From assembly GCA_029378245.1 (NCBI GenBank), contig JARKIF010000011.1, forward strand, positions 1,054,001-1,118,000: a stretch of 64,000 nt of DNA, read 5' to 3'. Below are positions 33,528-45,180 of the stretch, in pieces. The first letter of the stretch is position 1; each line of letters begins with the position of its first letter. Origin of the DNA: Roridomyces roridus (Eukaryota > Basidiomycota > Agaricomycetes > Agaricales > Mycenaceae). Under the pieces are notes generated by a model that did not search any database, was not told the DNA's origin, and saw only the letters and a program-made list of their open reading frames with translations. The translations under genes and the position numbers were made by a program.

Positions 33528-34750
33528 ATGGCTGTCCCGCTGTATTTGTGCGTCGGAAAGAGTCTGGTTCAGAAGCAGAATCCGAGGGAAAGGCCCTTCG
33601 GACTCGAAGTAGTGGAGATTATAGGATATGAGACGAGGGATGAGAGGGTTGTGGTGATGCAGGAGCTTGTCTTCAATCTGCGCAATGGTCGTAGTCTTGA
33701 AGACGCCTGTTAAAAGTCAGTTTTACGAATGAAAGACTTTTTGAGGAACCCACTGAGTACAATTGAGGACGCAAGAAGACCCCGAATGAATACACTGAAC
33801 AGGCGATGTTCTGGAGGGCGATACTGGCCCCAGCGGCGCGGGGTGATGAACGACCAGTGGGTCCGTGTTTTCCGTGAACTTCGAAGGAGCGCTTCGGAGA
33901 GGACGCGATATCGCGTGAAGGACGGAAAAAAGAAATGAACTGATTGAGGATCGGCGCTGAAGTGAGGACAGATGATGATACGACATCGTACCTGCATAGA
34001 GCAGCAAGAAACCACAGAGGCAGAGCATGTAGAGAAGAACCATTGGAGTGCAGTCGGCATATATTTTGAGGGAGATAGGATCCAGAGACTGATAATCCAT
34101 GAAGACAAGTAGCGCGGGGAGGCAGAAAACAATGATGTGTGTAGCGAGCCAAGGCAAAAGATTGAACGAGAGCGAAGCTCTACTGCTCGGCCGAAGACAT
34201 GCACGCGTAGCTTCAAGGATAAGTACGTGAGCTTGAGAATAAAGACTAGATCGAATGACTTACACGACCGATGGATGTGGATGTAGTGGTCCAGGTCCGA
34301 CGTGTACCGTGAGACCTCCATCCTTGGGTGTGGCGAAAGTGAAGGGGCTCACATACGCATTTATACTCAAGGCGCACCCGACAGTCGGGCCCGAAGGCCA
34401 GTCCCACCATGTTTCATCCAGGGATTTTTTGAGGTTCCCTCGTGCATTTCCCGGATCGACAGGGTCCCCTGTGAAGAGACCTGAGAAGAACAAGCCCCAA
34501 ACGCGACGAGGAGCATCAATTCAAGCCGGCTAATGTGAAAGTCAAACCATCGCATGATGTCCAGCTGCAAGCCCGTATTTGCTCCAGAGAATCAGTCCCC
34601 TCAGGCCGAATGATCGTCGTATAATCAATAGCCAGTTTTATTCCGAAGACTCCGAAAGAGAAGATAGAGTCCGTGGATGCCGCCGTGGTGTGGCCGACTT
34701 TCGTAGTGGTGGTAAGAGAAACAGCCGAGTTGTGCCTGAGCAATTACATC
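33528..34750 (-). CDS. hAT-internal coding region with membrane segments and ubiquitin-like tail (uncertain)
   Basis: Minus-strand exons lie between the transposase and the right end of the hAT element. One stretch (about 34020-34157) encodes hydrophobic helices (ATHIIVFCLPALLVFM, then MVLLYMLCLCGFLLLYAG). After an intron comes HWSFITPRRWGQYRPPEHRL. An exon at 33528-33709 reads GVFKTTTIAQIEDKLLHHHN, then ISYNLHYFESEGPFPRILLL and SDAQIQRDSHIYVRFSLPGG. Its beta-grasp-like pattern and final Gly-Gly resemble a ubiquitin-like domain. It may be a separate cargo gene or the 5' part of the transposase gene. Exon joins and start are not certain. Confidence 0.4.
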
Positions 34751-34839
34751 AACGGTGACACATGGCTGCGGAATAGCGGAAAGGCGGCTGGTCTCCGTTC
34801 CGTCGGACATCAGAAGCCGTCAGAAAGTATGACAAGCCC

Positions 34840-34986
34840 GGGCCTGCCGGGCTCTGCCGGGCCCAAGAACTCCAAGCCCGAGCCCTGGGCCCTCTGGAGC
34901 CTGATGACGGGCCGGGCTGGGCTTGATCAAGCCCGGGCCGGGCTGGGCCGGGCTTTCGGGCTCAAGCCCAGCCCTGAACATCACTA
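34840..34986 (-). repeat. hAT right terminal inverted repeat and GC-rich subterminal arrays
   Basis: Reverse complement begins tagtgatgttcagggct and continues into clustered cgggct/gagccc units, matching the left end. Confidence 0.8.
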
Positions 34987-35375
34987 GGCGGACCTGCTCG
35001 GCGATTACAGCCGGGGTCCGTCGAGGACCTATCGAGACAGCTTGAAGTCTCAGACCTTCCCGCTCGGGAGAAGGACGTGCTAATTCCTGTGCGGAACGAG
35101 CGTTGCGGCTTTGAGGCCGTCGTGGTCAAAGGCAAAAGCCCTTTACGATGGTCGTGTTATGATTTGATCGGGAATCACGAATTCGGAGATCTGGGCCGAG
35201 ATGCAGCAATGGTTGAAACGACGAGTCGCTCTGCACATGCAGAGTTTGTGCAAACTACACGCCAGACAGAAACATTCCCAATTCACCCTATCGCGGCTGT
35301 GCTTGTCTCTCACACACGGGCCGCGCGGAGGCTCCCGCGGAACACTTTTTCTTCCGCCCCCTGTCTCAAACTTGC

Positions 35376-35385
35376 CTATAAAAAC
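35376..35385 (+). promoter_or_regulatory. TATA box
   Basis: ctataaaaac about 90 bp upstream of the ATG at 35476, followed by a pyrimidine-rich leader (ctcctctcctaaccaacccg). Confidence 0.55.
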
Positions 35386-35475
35386 CACGGATTTCTTACC
35401 CAAATCCTCAGACATTCGGCCAGCTTGCACTCGAACCACTACCACCAAAACTCCTCTCCTAACCAACCCGCTAAA

Positions 35476-35817
35476 ATGGTCGACACTCACCCCGATACCA
35501 TGATTACCATCCACCACACCTTCGTCTGCGTGACCACCACGCAGACCACAACCAGCGTCAACTCTCTTGACGGCGAGGAAACACAGCTCCTCAGCCTTGT
35601 GGAAGCGCTCGAGTTGCCCGTCGAGCGGATTCCGGCTTCACCCTCCTCCGCCGTCCAACGCAGCGACGGCGATGACGAACTCATCGGCCTTCTCGAGGCT
35701 CTCGAATTACCCGTCGAGCGACAGACCCTGCCTACGTCTTTCTCGGGAAGACGCAGGGTCTCTCTGCCGATATGTCCGCCCATGCGGCGCGATGCGCGCA
35801 TGCCGGTACATGTCTAG
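35476..35817 (+). CDS. Small protein with duplicated LxALELPVER motif
   Basis: A single open frame of 113 aa, MVDTHPDTMITIHHTFVCV..., preceded by a good TATA box and the context ctaaaATGG. Two copies of a short module, LLSLVEALELPVER and LIGLLEALELPVER, lie about 40 residues apart, each an amphipathic helix. No signal peptide and no known domain. The upstream DNA (35200-35460) looks like a real promoter. An intron near the 3' end cannot be excluded. Function unknown. Confidence 0.5.
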   Translation: MVDTHPDTMITIHHTFVCVTTTQTTTSVNSLDGEETQLLSLVEALELPVERIPASPSSAVQRSDGDDELIGLLEALELPVERQTLPTSFSGRRRVSLPICPPMRRDARMPVHV

Positions 35818-36601
35818 TCGTTCAAACTCATTCCCATCGTGAGCCCGATTCTTTCTCTATCTACCGGGGCCAATACTCACGACCAACTTTCCGCAGGTTG
35901 AATGAATCCCAGATTGGCAAGCTTCCCAGCCGTGGGACTGCGAGAGGGGTCTTCGTCGTTGGGCGAAACTTGACACAAGTTACAACGGCTCGAATGGTAA
36001 ATAGGGGCGAATGTGTAAGATTCTATGTAATCTTGTAAACTCGCCATTTGTATGTTGCCATTCACGAAGGTGTTCAAAACAGCCTTCGACGATGTCCCAA
36101 CTGTCCCATGTGGATTCAATTTGTCCCCAGACTCGGTTCGACTCCGGGTCAGGAGCTGTTCCGGCAAGATTTCATTCATTTTGACTTGGCAGTGAACAAA
36201 CGCGGCAAATTGACACCCACGATTAGTGCATTCCACTCAAACGACTGGTCCCGTTCTTCCCCGATACGGACGCGGACACCCCGTGGTAGTTGATTCGCTC
36301 AGTAGGTCGTGGTCTGAAAACATGTTCAATCGAATCGAATATTGTTTCCAGTCAACTTTATCAGCACCCTCAACCCCAACCTACCTGCGCCTCTCTCGAA
36401 TACTACACTTTGGCCAAAATGGGCTCCAGAAGACAAGCAATTATTGACTTTGAGCAATCCGTTGGGCATCGATGTGGAAAAGGACGATTTCCGTGAGGCC
36501 GGAATCGAATTTTTGAACGAGTTGCATTTGGCTGGCGTCACGTCCAAGGGTTTATGATGGGTCAGAAGCCATAAATTCATCGTCATAAATCATATCTCAT
36601 A
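35818..36601. other. Intergenic, no gene recognised
   Basis: Short frames only, none with motifs. The last 40 bp begin the similarity to the MYND gene's 3' flank. Confidence 0.4.
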
Positions 36602-37905
36602 CTAGATGCTACCTCACTGAGACTCTAAACCCCCCAAAAATCCTCGTTCGCAGCCCTGAGCCACATCTCACGAACCTCAGACCCATTCTTCCTCATGCAC
36701 ACAATAGAAGCGATCCCATGCGAACTGTGCCAATCCGCTGTAGGCCGAAACCGCTCGCCGATCGCCTCGTCGAAGGTTCGGACGCTAAACACCTCGGGCA
36801 CGCGGCTCAAGTCTACACACGGAACGAGCTCTTTGCGGGGGGTGTCGGGAAAGTCGCGCTCTGCGATCGCGTGGAAGGTCGCAGAGTTGAGATGGACCAT
36901 CTTCTGCGCGAGGGTTTGGATCCTCGACTGGTCGATTCTGTCTCGACGTCCTGAAATAATAGTGTTAGTCGCAGCGGCCAGGACGAATGAGAAGCTACAC
37001 ACCTAGCGGACGATCCTGGCATTCGCGGGAACAGTAATACACGACCTGACAGCCGCCGCACATCTTGAAAGTCCGCTCTGTATCGAGGCGCTGACACTAT
37101 CCATCGTGTTAGGTTCAAGTTAGAATGATTGTTTCAGTGACGCACCTCAATATTATCACACTTGGTCACCTCGTCGTCAGTATCCCCGAGCGCATGCACC
37201 CTCTCAGCCAGTTCAGACCAAAACGGGGTCAACGCAGTGCCAATCGCCGGCAGCGCAGTGACCTTCTCCTGTTCCCTCTCTTTGAGGAAGGGCGTCACTG
37301 CGTCGACGAAAGAGCGATACACGGCATATGGCGGTAGCAAGTGGCGTACAATCGCCATCGCTGCATCCACGAACTCCTTCGGCATCTGAGGGAACGTAGG
37401 ACTGCAATTGAGCAAGGCCTGCAGAAAGCCCATCTTCATGGCGCGCACGACGCCGAGACACCCATCCCCTTCGAGGTGCTTGACGAAGAAGGAAACGCAC
37501 GTGAGCAGGAGTAGAACCTGTTGGTCTACTGGGCTGGAGCGTATGATGCGAGACCCTGCGACGAAAGCGCGAGTCACACAGGCGATGCCACCGGCGTTGA
37601 AAAATGCGAGTCGCAAAGGATGCTCGTCGGGAAGACAGAGTGACTGCAGGAGCTGGATATACAAAGCGAGCGGCGTGACTGTCGCCGAGCTGTCGTCGAA
37701 CCGTTTGCACACCTTGCGTAGGCGCCTGAAAACTAGGCGGACGAAAAAGTCGGCGTCCCCATCGACGACACTGAGCACCCTATCATGGGCGTCCGTCCTT
37801 CGCTGGGTTGCACTGTACGTACGATAATTGAGACAATCGTTGAGGGGAACCACTGTGCTGATGGTTGCATGTTCGAGGTTTTCTTCGCCTTCAACAGTCG
37901 AATTT
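36602..37905 (-). pseudogene. Truncated copy of the MYND protein gene
   Basis: Aligns with 25000-26340 of the intact gene, from the 3' flank to the ...NATI...VPLNDCL... region. The N-terminal ~170 codons are missing and similarity ends abruptly near 37905. The MYND finger keeps CDNIE / CQRLDTERTFKMCGGC / CSREC. A deletion of about 60 bp then removes ADWKAGHRSVC and the residues after it, so the last zinc ligands (His and Cys) are lost. Remaining exons are mostly open with many substitutions (for example GIACVTRAFVAGSRI against GIACVTRAIVAVSRT), so decay is not old or the copy was under selection for a time. No start codon context is seen. Confidence 0.8.
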
Positions 37906-38215
37906 CACTTGAGGATTCCGTGCAGTGGCGACAGGACACGCCATCACTTTGGCCTATCCGGCAACGGCGGCACTACATATCATATTGACTCAATCGCTAA
38001 TTGGGCAGACACAAGGCCAAAAGGCGGAATCGCGCCTACCATGCAGCACTGAGGTTTAGATATTGCCCAGGCCTATGTTCATCCCGACGCCCGCTCCATC
38101 ATGATGTCGGCGCCATCACGCGATTTGGCACGTGTCCACGTAATCACTCATTCCTCTCCGTCACCATCTCGACCCACCAACGGCCCTTCCTCTAGCCTAC
38201 CGATAATAGTAATAC

Positions 38216-40530
38216 ATGGCAAGTCCGTCGTTCACCACGGCTGCCGGGTCTCACATCTCACAGCCTCAGGGCAGCCACTACATCCCCCTCCCCACCTCGG
38301 CGGACTCCCCAGACGACGACACGCCGAGCACTCCGCTCCTCTCTCCAGCACCTACCCCGCACGGAGGTCTGACAGTCAACCCCGACGCGACGTACAGCTA
38401 CAGCTATGGACCACCCGGGTTGGCTGGACTGTGGCACAACTACTATGCCCTGCTCTGCGCGGTGTTCGCTTCGTTGGGCGGCTTGAGTTTTGGGTATGAT
38501 CAGGGCGTGGTGCGTCTATTCTTTGGCGCGCAAGAAGATGAAGTTGATTCAGTAGATCGCCAACGTCCTTGTGATGCAGGACTTTGTGCGTCGGTGGCCG
38601 GTTACTCCGTTGCAGAAGGGAGCACTCAGTGCGTGATACTCTGCTCCCCTCGAATCTTCACTGAGACCGGGATTTGCAGCCGCCGTGCTAGGACTCGGTG
38701 CCCTCTTCGGCGCACTCTCGTCCGGCGTCCTGGCAGACAAATATTCGCGCCGACATTCCATCTTCTTCGCGTGCGGTTAGTAGGCGTCGACTCTATTTCC
38801 CTGCCTCCCGCTCACTCGACCCAGTGATATTCACCATCGGCGCCCTCCTTCAAACCTTCGCCACCGCTCTTTCACACCTCTTCCTAGGCCGCGCAATCGG
38901 TGGCATTGGCGTCGGCGCTCTCAGCATGCTCTCCCCTCTCTACATAGCCGAGATCAGCCCGCCCGAGGTGCGCGGGAGCTTAATCGCGCTGGAGCAGTTT
39001 AGCATCGTGCTCGGTGTTGTCGTCGGGTTTTGGATTGGTTTCTTTACGAGGGAAGGTATGTGGCTTTTTGTTCTTGAAGAACCGGCATTCATGCAATATT
39101 CATGGCGTGTAGTACCGGGCTCCCTTTCTTGGCGCCTACCACTTGGCGTGCAAATCATACCGGGAATCCTCCTCGCCGTCGGTGCGATCTTCTTGCTCCC
39201 GCCGTCCCCTAGACTGCTGGTCCTCAAGGGCCGGTATGAGGAGGCGGAAGCGAGTCTTGTGAAGCTGAGGAACAGAGATGATGCGCTTACCAAGGTTCGT
39301 TCTGCGCTATGCCGTGGGTTTTGGTATCTCACCGCCACAGATCGAGCTCCTCGAGATGCGCGTGGAAGCTACACTGATCACGGAGGGGAATGGTGCGAAG
39401 TACGGCGGTGTCCGAGGCGAGCTCGCTGCGTGGGGTCGTTTGTTGGGAAGACGATATCGTAAGAGGACATTGGTCGGGGTGTTGATGATGGTTTTCCAGC
39501 GTGCGTCTCGTTCTTCATACTTCTTCAAGTCTCGCTTATCTGCACTGTGTACCAGAATGGTCGGGTATAAATGCGCTCCTGTACTACGGTCCCACTCTCG
39601 TGCGGAGTATCGGTCTGCAGGGCGAGACGGTGGGGTTGCTCGTGTCGGGTGGGATTGGGATCGTACAGTTTGTAGCGGTTGGTCCGGCGGTGGTTTGGAT
39701 TGATCGGGTTGGTCAGTTGGTGTTTTTCGTCTTCTGAGGTCGATTGCTAATAACTATCTAGGTAGGAAACCGTTGTTGAGAGGTATGCAGCATGTGTCTT
39801 CAAGACTTGAGGCTGACCAGTGTCAAGGCGGGAGTGCGGTTATGTGTGCCGCCCATATGCTTATTGCCTTCTTGGTTCAAAGCTTTCAAGCGGATTGGCC
39901 GGCCCATAGTGGTGCTGCCTGGGTCGCTGTCATGTATGTTTTCCTTCTCTCCTCGTTCCGGGTCTAAATTTCACCAGCGGAATCTACACCTTCACATTCG
40001 CCTACGGCGTATCCTTTGGACCGATCGGATGGGTGCTTCCAAGCGAGGTGTTTCCGCTGTCGGTGCGCGGCCGCGGGGTGGCGCTCTCCACGGCCTCGAA
40101 TTGGGTTAACAATTGTGAGTCCCATGCCGCGGAGAATTGTCGAACTGACTCTGAATTGCAGTCCTAATTGGATTGATCACGCCGGTCATGATGGAGTTTT
40201 CAGCAGCGTACGTTCCCCTTCGATGCATTATTTTCGCTCACTCTTTTCCGTACTCAGCGGAACTTTCCTCACGTTTGCCACGGCGTGTTTTTTAGCGTAC
40301 CTGTGGGCGACTTATAGCGTGCCAGAGACTGCTGGGGTTGCGCTTGAGGATATGGATAGAGTGTTTGGGGGTGAGGTGGGCAGGGAGGAGGGGGCGAGGC
40401 GGGTTCAGGTGCGTGTTTCCAACCTGCGTTTTTGAGGCTGTCGAGTTATTTACGTGGTGTGGCACAGGTTGAGGAGGAGCTTGGGCTCCGCGCGGAGATT
40501 GATAGATTGGTAGGTACACGAGAGGCTTGA
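38216..40530 (+). CDS. MFS sugar-porter family transporter
   Basis: Starts MASPSFTTAAGSHISQ and runs through about ten short introns to the stop at 40528-40530. About 520-560 aa. N-terminal ~70 aa cytosolic, then TM1 with GGLSFGYDQGV. TM2 to TM4 include ALFGALSSGVLADKYSRRHS and the sugar-porter signature GRAIGGIGVGALSMLSPLYI followed by AEISPPEVRG. Next come PPSPRLLVLKGRYEEA, QWSGINALLYYGPTL in TM7, and VDR-type WIDRVGRKPLL. The end has WVLPSEVFPLSVRGRG and PETAGVALEDMDRVFG, the usual PETKG box with Ala for Lys. Plasma-membrane uptake of a hexose, quinate or similar polyol is likely; substrate not assignable. The promoter is next to the truncated MYND copy. Confidence 0.85.
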
Positions 40531-40811
40531 TGTTTCCTTCTCTGGGATTTTAGAGTATACATATAATCTCTTCGGTTTCTATTCACCTCTCCGGGAACAC
40601 AGCCGCACTGGCCTCCCTCGGCCTCCCTCCTCCCTTCGCGGCGCTTTTAAGCTCATCGGCGTGTATTGTTATTACTATTTAGCAGCGGAAGCTTTGCTTC
40701 TTCCTTCGGTTGCCGCGTCTAGACCAAGGACTACATAATGGACGGCAGTCAAGTAAATACCCTGCACCCGCTCTTCTTTTCTCTCCCACTACCTTCCTCC
40801 CTCGAAAAAAA

Positions 40812-41624
40812 ATGTTTGGTGTGCTCAAGACCATGTGCGTCGTCTTTTGTTCGTGTGCCTCTCGTCCTTTCTGACTTTGAACTTTGGTCAGTGCGACGGT
40901 ACTGCTGGTGGCCTCTGCGGCCATCGCCATCGACATCCAGCCTCTGTCGAATGCTCAGTCCGGGATGCCGACGACTGTCCGGTGGACGCCCGTATCTTCG
41001 TCCTTGACGTACACCGTCTACCTCCTCTACTCTTCGTTCAATGATAAATTCGCCATCGCCAACAACGTCAACTCCTCGACTGGCCAGCTCGATGTCACCA
41101 TGCCTCAGGTGCCTCCCGCGTACGTCGCTTGGTCCTCTCGATTCTCGGTATATCTCAGCTCAAATCTCATTCAGCTCCAACTACACTCTCCAATTTGTCA
41201 GCGTTGAGACCAACCCGGTGGTCTATGGCCAGAGTCCAGCCTTCTCGATCGCGCCCACGCCTTCGACGACTTCGAGCTCCAGATCGGCGACTGCATCGGG
41301 GGTGAGTGTCACTGGGACCATGACTATGTCTTCGACGTGAGTTGCTAGCGCGGCTCTTGACTTGACTTGACTTGACTTGACGACTGGTTATTCGGATCCA
41401 GGATGACCATGCCCGTCTCAGAATCGATGACGAGCTCGGGCTCTATGGCGATGAGCGTCATGTCTGCGGCCGACTCGGCCTCGGCGCACGCATCGGGTGC
41501 TGCTTCGAGCGCCAAGGCGTCTGCGTCGGCTTCTAGCGCCGTGCGCGCTGTGCATGATTTTACACTTGGCGCCGTGGCTGGTGCCGTTGTTATTGCTTTT
41601 TTCTCCGCTCTGCGGATGCTCTAG
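40812..41624 (+). CDS. Kre9/Knh1-like, Ser/Thr-rich GPI-anchored cell-surface protein
   Basis: Starts MFGVLKT, joined by an intron to IATVLLVASAAIA, giving a signal peptide of about 20 aa. The mature N-terminus, IDIQPLSNAQSGMPTTVRWT followed by YTVYLLYSSF and NYTLQFVSVETNPVVYGQSP, fits the beta-sandwich Kre9/Knh1-family N-terminal domain. A Ser/Thr/Ala-rich stalk (TTSSSRSATASG, ASSAKASASASSAVR) follows, then the hydrophobic tail GAVAGAVVIAFFSALRML of a GPI-anchor signal. An intron near 41338-41401 contains five CTTGA repeats. Probably a cell-wall or surface protein of beta-glucan assembly type, by family. Confidence 0.75.
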
Positions 41625-42425
41625 ATTCTTGAACGCTGAACGCTGACCACTACACTTAATAATACCCACTTGATACGTACTCTCGTCGGACAGCCTATTG
41701 CTTGTTTTTTCTTCTATACAACCTAGTATATAGTTAGCCTACTTTCTATTCAACTCTGTCGTTTTTTGGCTTACATAACTCTTCCGAGTCCTTCTTGAAG
41801 CAGTTTAGAGTGGTGAGTGATCCGGACTAGTCGACGCGCGAGTCCAAGCTCACTGATCTTTTTCATCTTGTTCGAAACAACGTTCGCTTCCCGGGCATGC
41901 ACGGACATTTTTGGGCCTACGCCCAATTTGACAAGAGTTTGGATCGCAGGTAAGCGCAGATAAGGACGTGCGAGGCCTATTCAACCGGGCGAAGGCCCGA
42001 AATTTGGGGTACTGTCCCGTGTAGCTCGGCCCTGGGTCTTCAAGGTAACTTTAATTTCGCCCGGGCTTCTCTTTGGTTGACGGGTTGTGAGTTGCAGGTT
42101 GCATACCTGCGTGAAAGGGCTTCTTTGAACGCAGAGGGCGTGCGCTTCTGAGTTGAATTGTCTCTCCTAATATCCTCCCAGCCAATTCCACCTCCACGCG
42201 AGGACTGCGGCCGATGTGATCCTACATCAAACCGAGTCAAGCGCCCAAGCTGCCGAGCGCGAGCGTCGTACTCGGTTGACATGCGCACCTCGACACGACC
42301 CTGTGGCACCTTTTAGGGCAATTTTCTCGTTTTGGCAGCTGTGCAGGCGCGCGTTCATTTATATATCAAGTCTGACGAGTGGGCTCCCCGTTTGCCCTAC
42401 CCATTCATCCATCCTCTTTCATTCC
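41625..42425. other. Intergenic and promoter region of the 7-TM gene
   Basis: From about 42096 it matches 46066-46445, the upstream region of the second copy. The first part holds no gene I can see. Confidence 0.5.
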
Positions 42426-44112
42426 ATGGACGCCGTGACGGGGTATGTTTCCTTCCAACATCGAACGTTCAACTTCTTATTCGCAGAGCACTCCTCATTG
42501 GAACTTGGATGGGCTCGGTGAGCATTCCCGGACTCCATGCATTCAACCCGCTGAACAGGGATATCAGATTCTCTACTCGGCAGAGTTGGCTCAGGCTGCG
42601 ATCTATTATCAGAATTTCAAGAACGATAAATGGTGTTTGAAGGTGCGTCTATCTCTCTATTCTTCCTACCAATCACCTCAACCAACGGTGTCAAGGCCTT
42701 AGTATGGACGACTGTCCTCATTGACACAGTTGGTCTCTTGAATGATTACGCTTGCGTTTACTTGGTATGTCATTCTCTCCACTCTCCTAACCTTGAACTC
42801 AGTTGGCGTAGTACACCATAAAACATGCTGGTTCGCTTTTTTCTGTCCTCATCTGCCGTTGCCTATTCCGAGTCCGCATAAAGGAGATGTTGCGTACTTT
42901 GCCAATCAAAACGCGGTTGGACCCGGGTCAAGTTCTAATCAGCATTCCTCTGATTCAATTTCAGACTATACCGGTTTATGTTTTCACCACTGTCGCAGTG
43001 GCCCTGCCCGTCCAGATCTTTCTCGTCGTTCGATACTGGAGATTGTGCGTTCAACTTTGATCAAAGACGTATGTTTCAAGTGCTGAATGCAACGAACCAG
43101 CACCCACAAGAAAATCATCGTCCTCATCCTGGCTATCTTGATACTTGTTGCGGTGCGTCGCGTACTTGATTTTTGATTCGCCATCCACTCATTTTGCTTT
43201 ATCAGTTCGGGGGATCCTTCACATGCGGACTGATGGTGGCCCTCTTCCCTGCGTTCAAGGACCGACACAAGTTGACGATTCCAGCTACGTGCGTACAGCA
43301 GTTCAAATCTTTCGCTTTATCTCGAATTCAACCCTTTCTGCGAAAGTCTCTGGCTCGTAACCGGCGCTGCAGCCGACCTGGGAATCGCCGCAGCGCTTTT
43401 GTGGGAGTTTTTGCGAGCGAAACCGGGGACTTCGTCCGAGACCAGAAAGTGCGTACAAAACCAACCAACTGATCCAGAACTGGATCGGAACGACAGTGTG
43501 ATCAACCAATTGGTTGCGGTGACGCTTCAAACCGGGACCGCCACAGCAGCCATTGCGGTCGCGGCGCTCATCGGGTGAGTTCCCCTCCTCCCGTTGACAG
43601 AATGAATGGCTGAACACCATCGTTTAGATTCATGTTGAACGAAGAAGGGAACAGTCAGTATTTCAACTCGAAGTCACAATTCAACCCCGCCTGACTGACT
43701 GACGTCGCCGGCAGTTGGCGTGGGATTCGCCTGGTGCCTTGGTCGGACCTACGTTCTCAGCATGCTATCAAATCTCAACATACGGAAAATTGCGCGGAGG
43801 CCGGCGCCGTCTGTGACGTTACCCACGATACCGAGGACGAGTGTCATTTTTGGCCAGCCGGGGTCGGACCTTGGGGATACCGATACATTTACGAGTCGGC
43901 AGTGTGCGTTTCTTCGTTCTCAATATGTGTATGCTCAATGAGGCTCTTCAGATGCAAATCGAACAGTAGCGACCATTGACTCACAAGTAGACGGTCGTCC
44001 GGAAGATGAGTTGAAAGTCAAGGACGACAAGGAGATGAGTTGCGAATGTGTCGAGATGAAGGAGCTTTCGTCCTGGAGCAAAGTCCAAGAGGACCAAGTG
44101 GACGTGCCATGA
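42426..44112 (+). CDS. Seven-TM membrane protein (DUF6534-like), tandem copy 1
   Basis: Starts MDAVTG and has many 50-60-nt introns. Exons encode hydrophobic segments: TLLIGTWMGS, ILYSAELAQAAIYYQNFKND + KWCLK, ALVWTTVLIDTVGLLNDYAC + VYL. Then come a frame reading IPVYVFTTVAVALPVQIFLV + VRYWRL, FGGSFTCGLMVALFPAFKDR, and LVTGAAADLGIAAALLWEFL. The tail is hydrophilic and acidic, ending SWSKVQEDQVDVP. The order resembles the seven-helix DUF6534 proteins that are highly duplicated in agarics; function unknown. Copy 2 (46446-48138) has the same layout. In this copy some frames around 43300-43500 need confirmation. Confidence 0.7.
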
Positions 44113-44287
44113 ACGGTGGCCAGGATACTTGCATTTTCTTTTCGAGTTTTGGTGGGCGGATTGGTGGGCGATATATGGTACCCAGAAGATCCTGATGATG
44201 TTGTATAAACTGTCGTTGTATGTACGTTTCTTGTGAGCAGTGTTAGTGGGGAGTCTGCAATGCTGACTTTTGAGTGAGATGATGCGA

Positions 44288-45180
44288 CTACACGATTTGT
44301 TCTTCTTGTGGTTGTACCTCGTAAGTGTCAAGACCCATGTCAAAGCCCAGACGACGCTGGCCAACCAACGCATCGATCCGTGAGCGGGTCTCGGACGAGA
44401 TCCTCCGCTCCTTTGGATCCAGCCAAAAAAAGTCGAGCCTGGAACGGCTCCTCCGGCTTCTTGCCGGACTCCAGACGCGATACCAGGAAATCCCAATACA
44501 CATCATCTGTGAAACGGAAAAGTGTGGATGCATAGAAGAAATGCAGGGCGGGGACGAGGTTCTGGGATTCGGTCTCGGTCTGGAATGTCAAGCGACGCAG
44601 AAGATTGTCCGTGACGAGAACGTTTTCGGACCAGGCCTGGGTGAGATCCGACACCAGGAGCCTATTGAGAAGGGGTAGCGTCCCGAGGCAGTGGATGAGT
44701 TCCTCGTCTGTGATTCGGATCTCAATTTCCAGTTCGGTGAGGGTGTCGGCCAGCGATGAGCGGTTCGCAAACGCGGAAAAAGATTCGCTGGGCCAAAAGG
44801 GTGTCGCAGCTGGAGCGCAGCTACGGGACAAGCTCAGACACCGCAAACTCAGGAGCGCCAGAGCATCGAAAATGCTCCGCAGAATATCCGGGACCTTGCT
44901 ATCGTCCTTATGGGCATACAACACCAGATCCAGAGAGGACAAGTCGGAGACGATGGGGGCCAGGGTGACTAGCGCATCGAGGGCTTCCACGTCGAGAAAG
45001 AGGAGAGATTTGGTGCGATTGGTAATGCGGGGGATGAGATTCTTCGAATCAAGGGGATGCGTCACGTCTTCGAGACGTAAAGCAGGGGTTGGCTCTTCGC
45101 TTTTACTGCGAATATGTTGACGCACGGCCTGCGCAGCGGACGATGGTGGTCTGAAATAAGCCGGAAGCTCCCGATCGCTA
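44288..45180 (-). pseudogene. LRR/F-box-type protein fragment
   Basis: An open frame at 44340-45125 (261 aa, MRQHIRSKSEEPTPALRLED...) holds leucine-rich stretches (LFLDVEALDALVTL, LALLSLRCLSLSRS, LTELEIEIRITDEEL, CLGTLPLLNRLLVSDL) like the C-terminal half of agaric F-box/LRR proteins. No F-box is present and no clear upstream exon could be joined, so I take it as a 5'-truncated copy. It lies between the two 7-TM gene copies on the opposite strand. Confidence 0.5.

Larger units (their letters stand above)
28252..34986 (-). mobile_element. hAT-family DNA transposon, autonomous-looking
   Basis: A 6735-bp element with a perfect 8-bp target duplication GGCGGACC (28244-28251 and 34987-34994). Its terminal inverted repeats start TAGTGATGTTCAGGGC and continue into GC-rich cgggct/gagccc-type sequence at both ends. 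It carries a multi-exon transposase on the minus strand and at least one more minus-strand coding stretch near 33.5-34.7 kb. The intact target duplication and mostly open frames suggest recent activity. It contains a nested insertion at 29655-30735. Confidence 0.92.
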
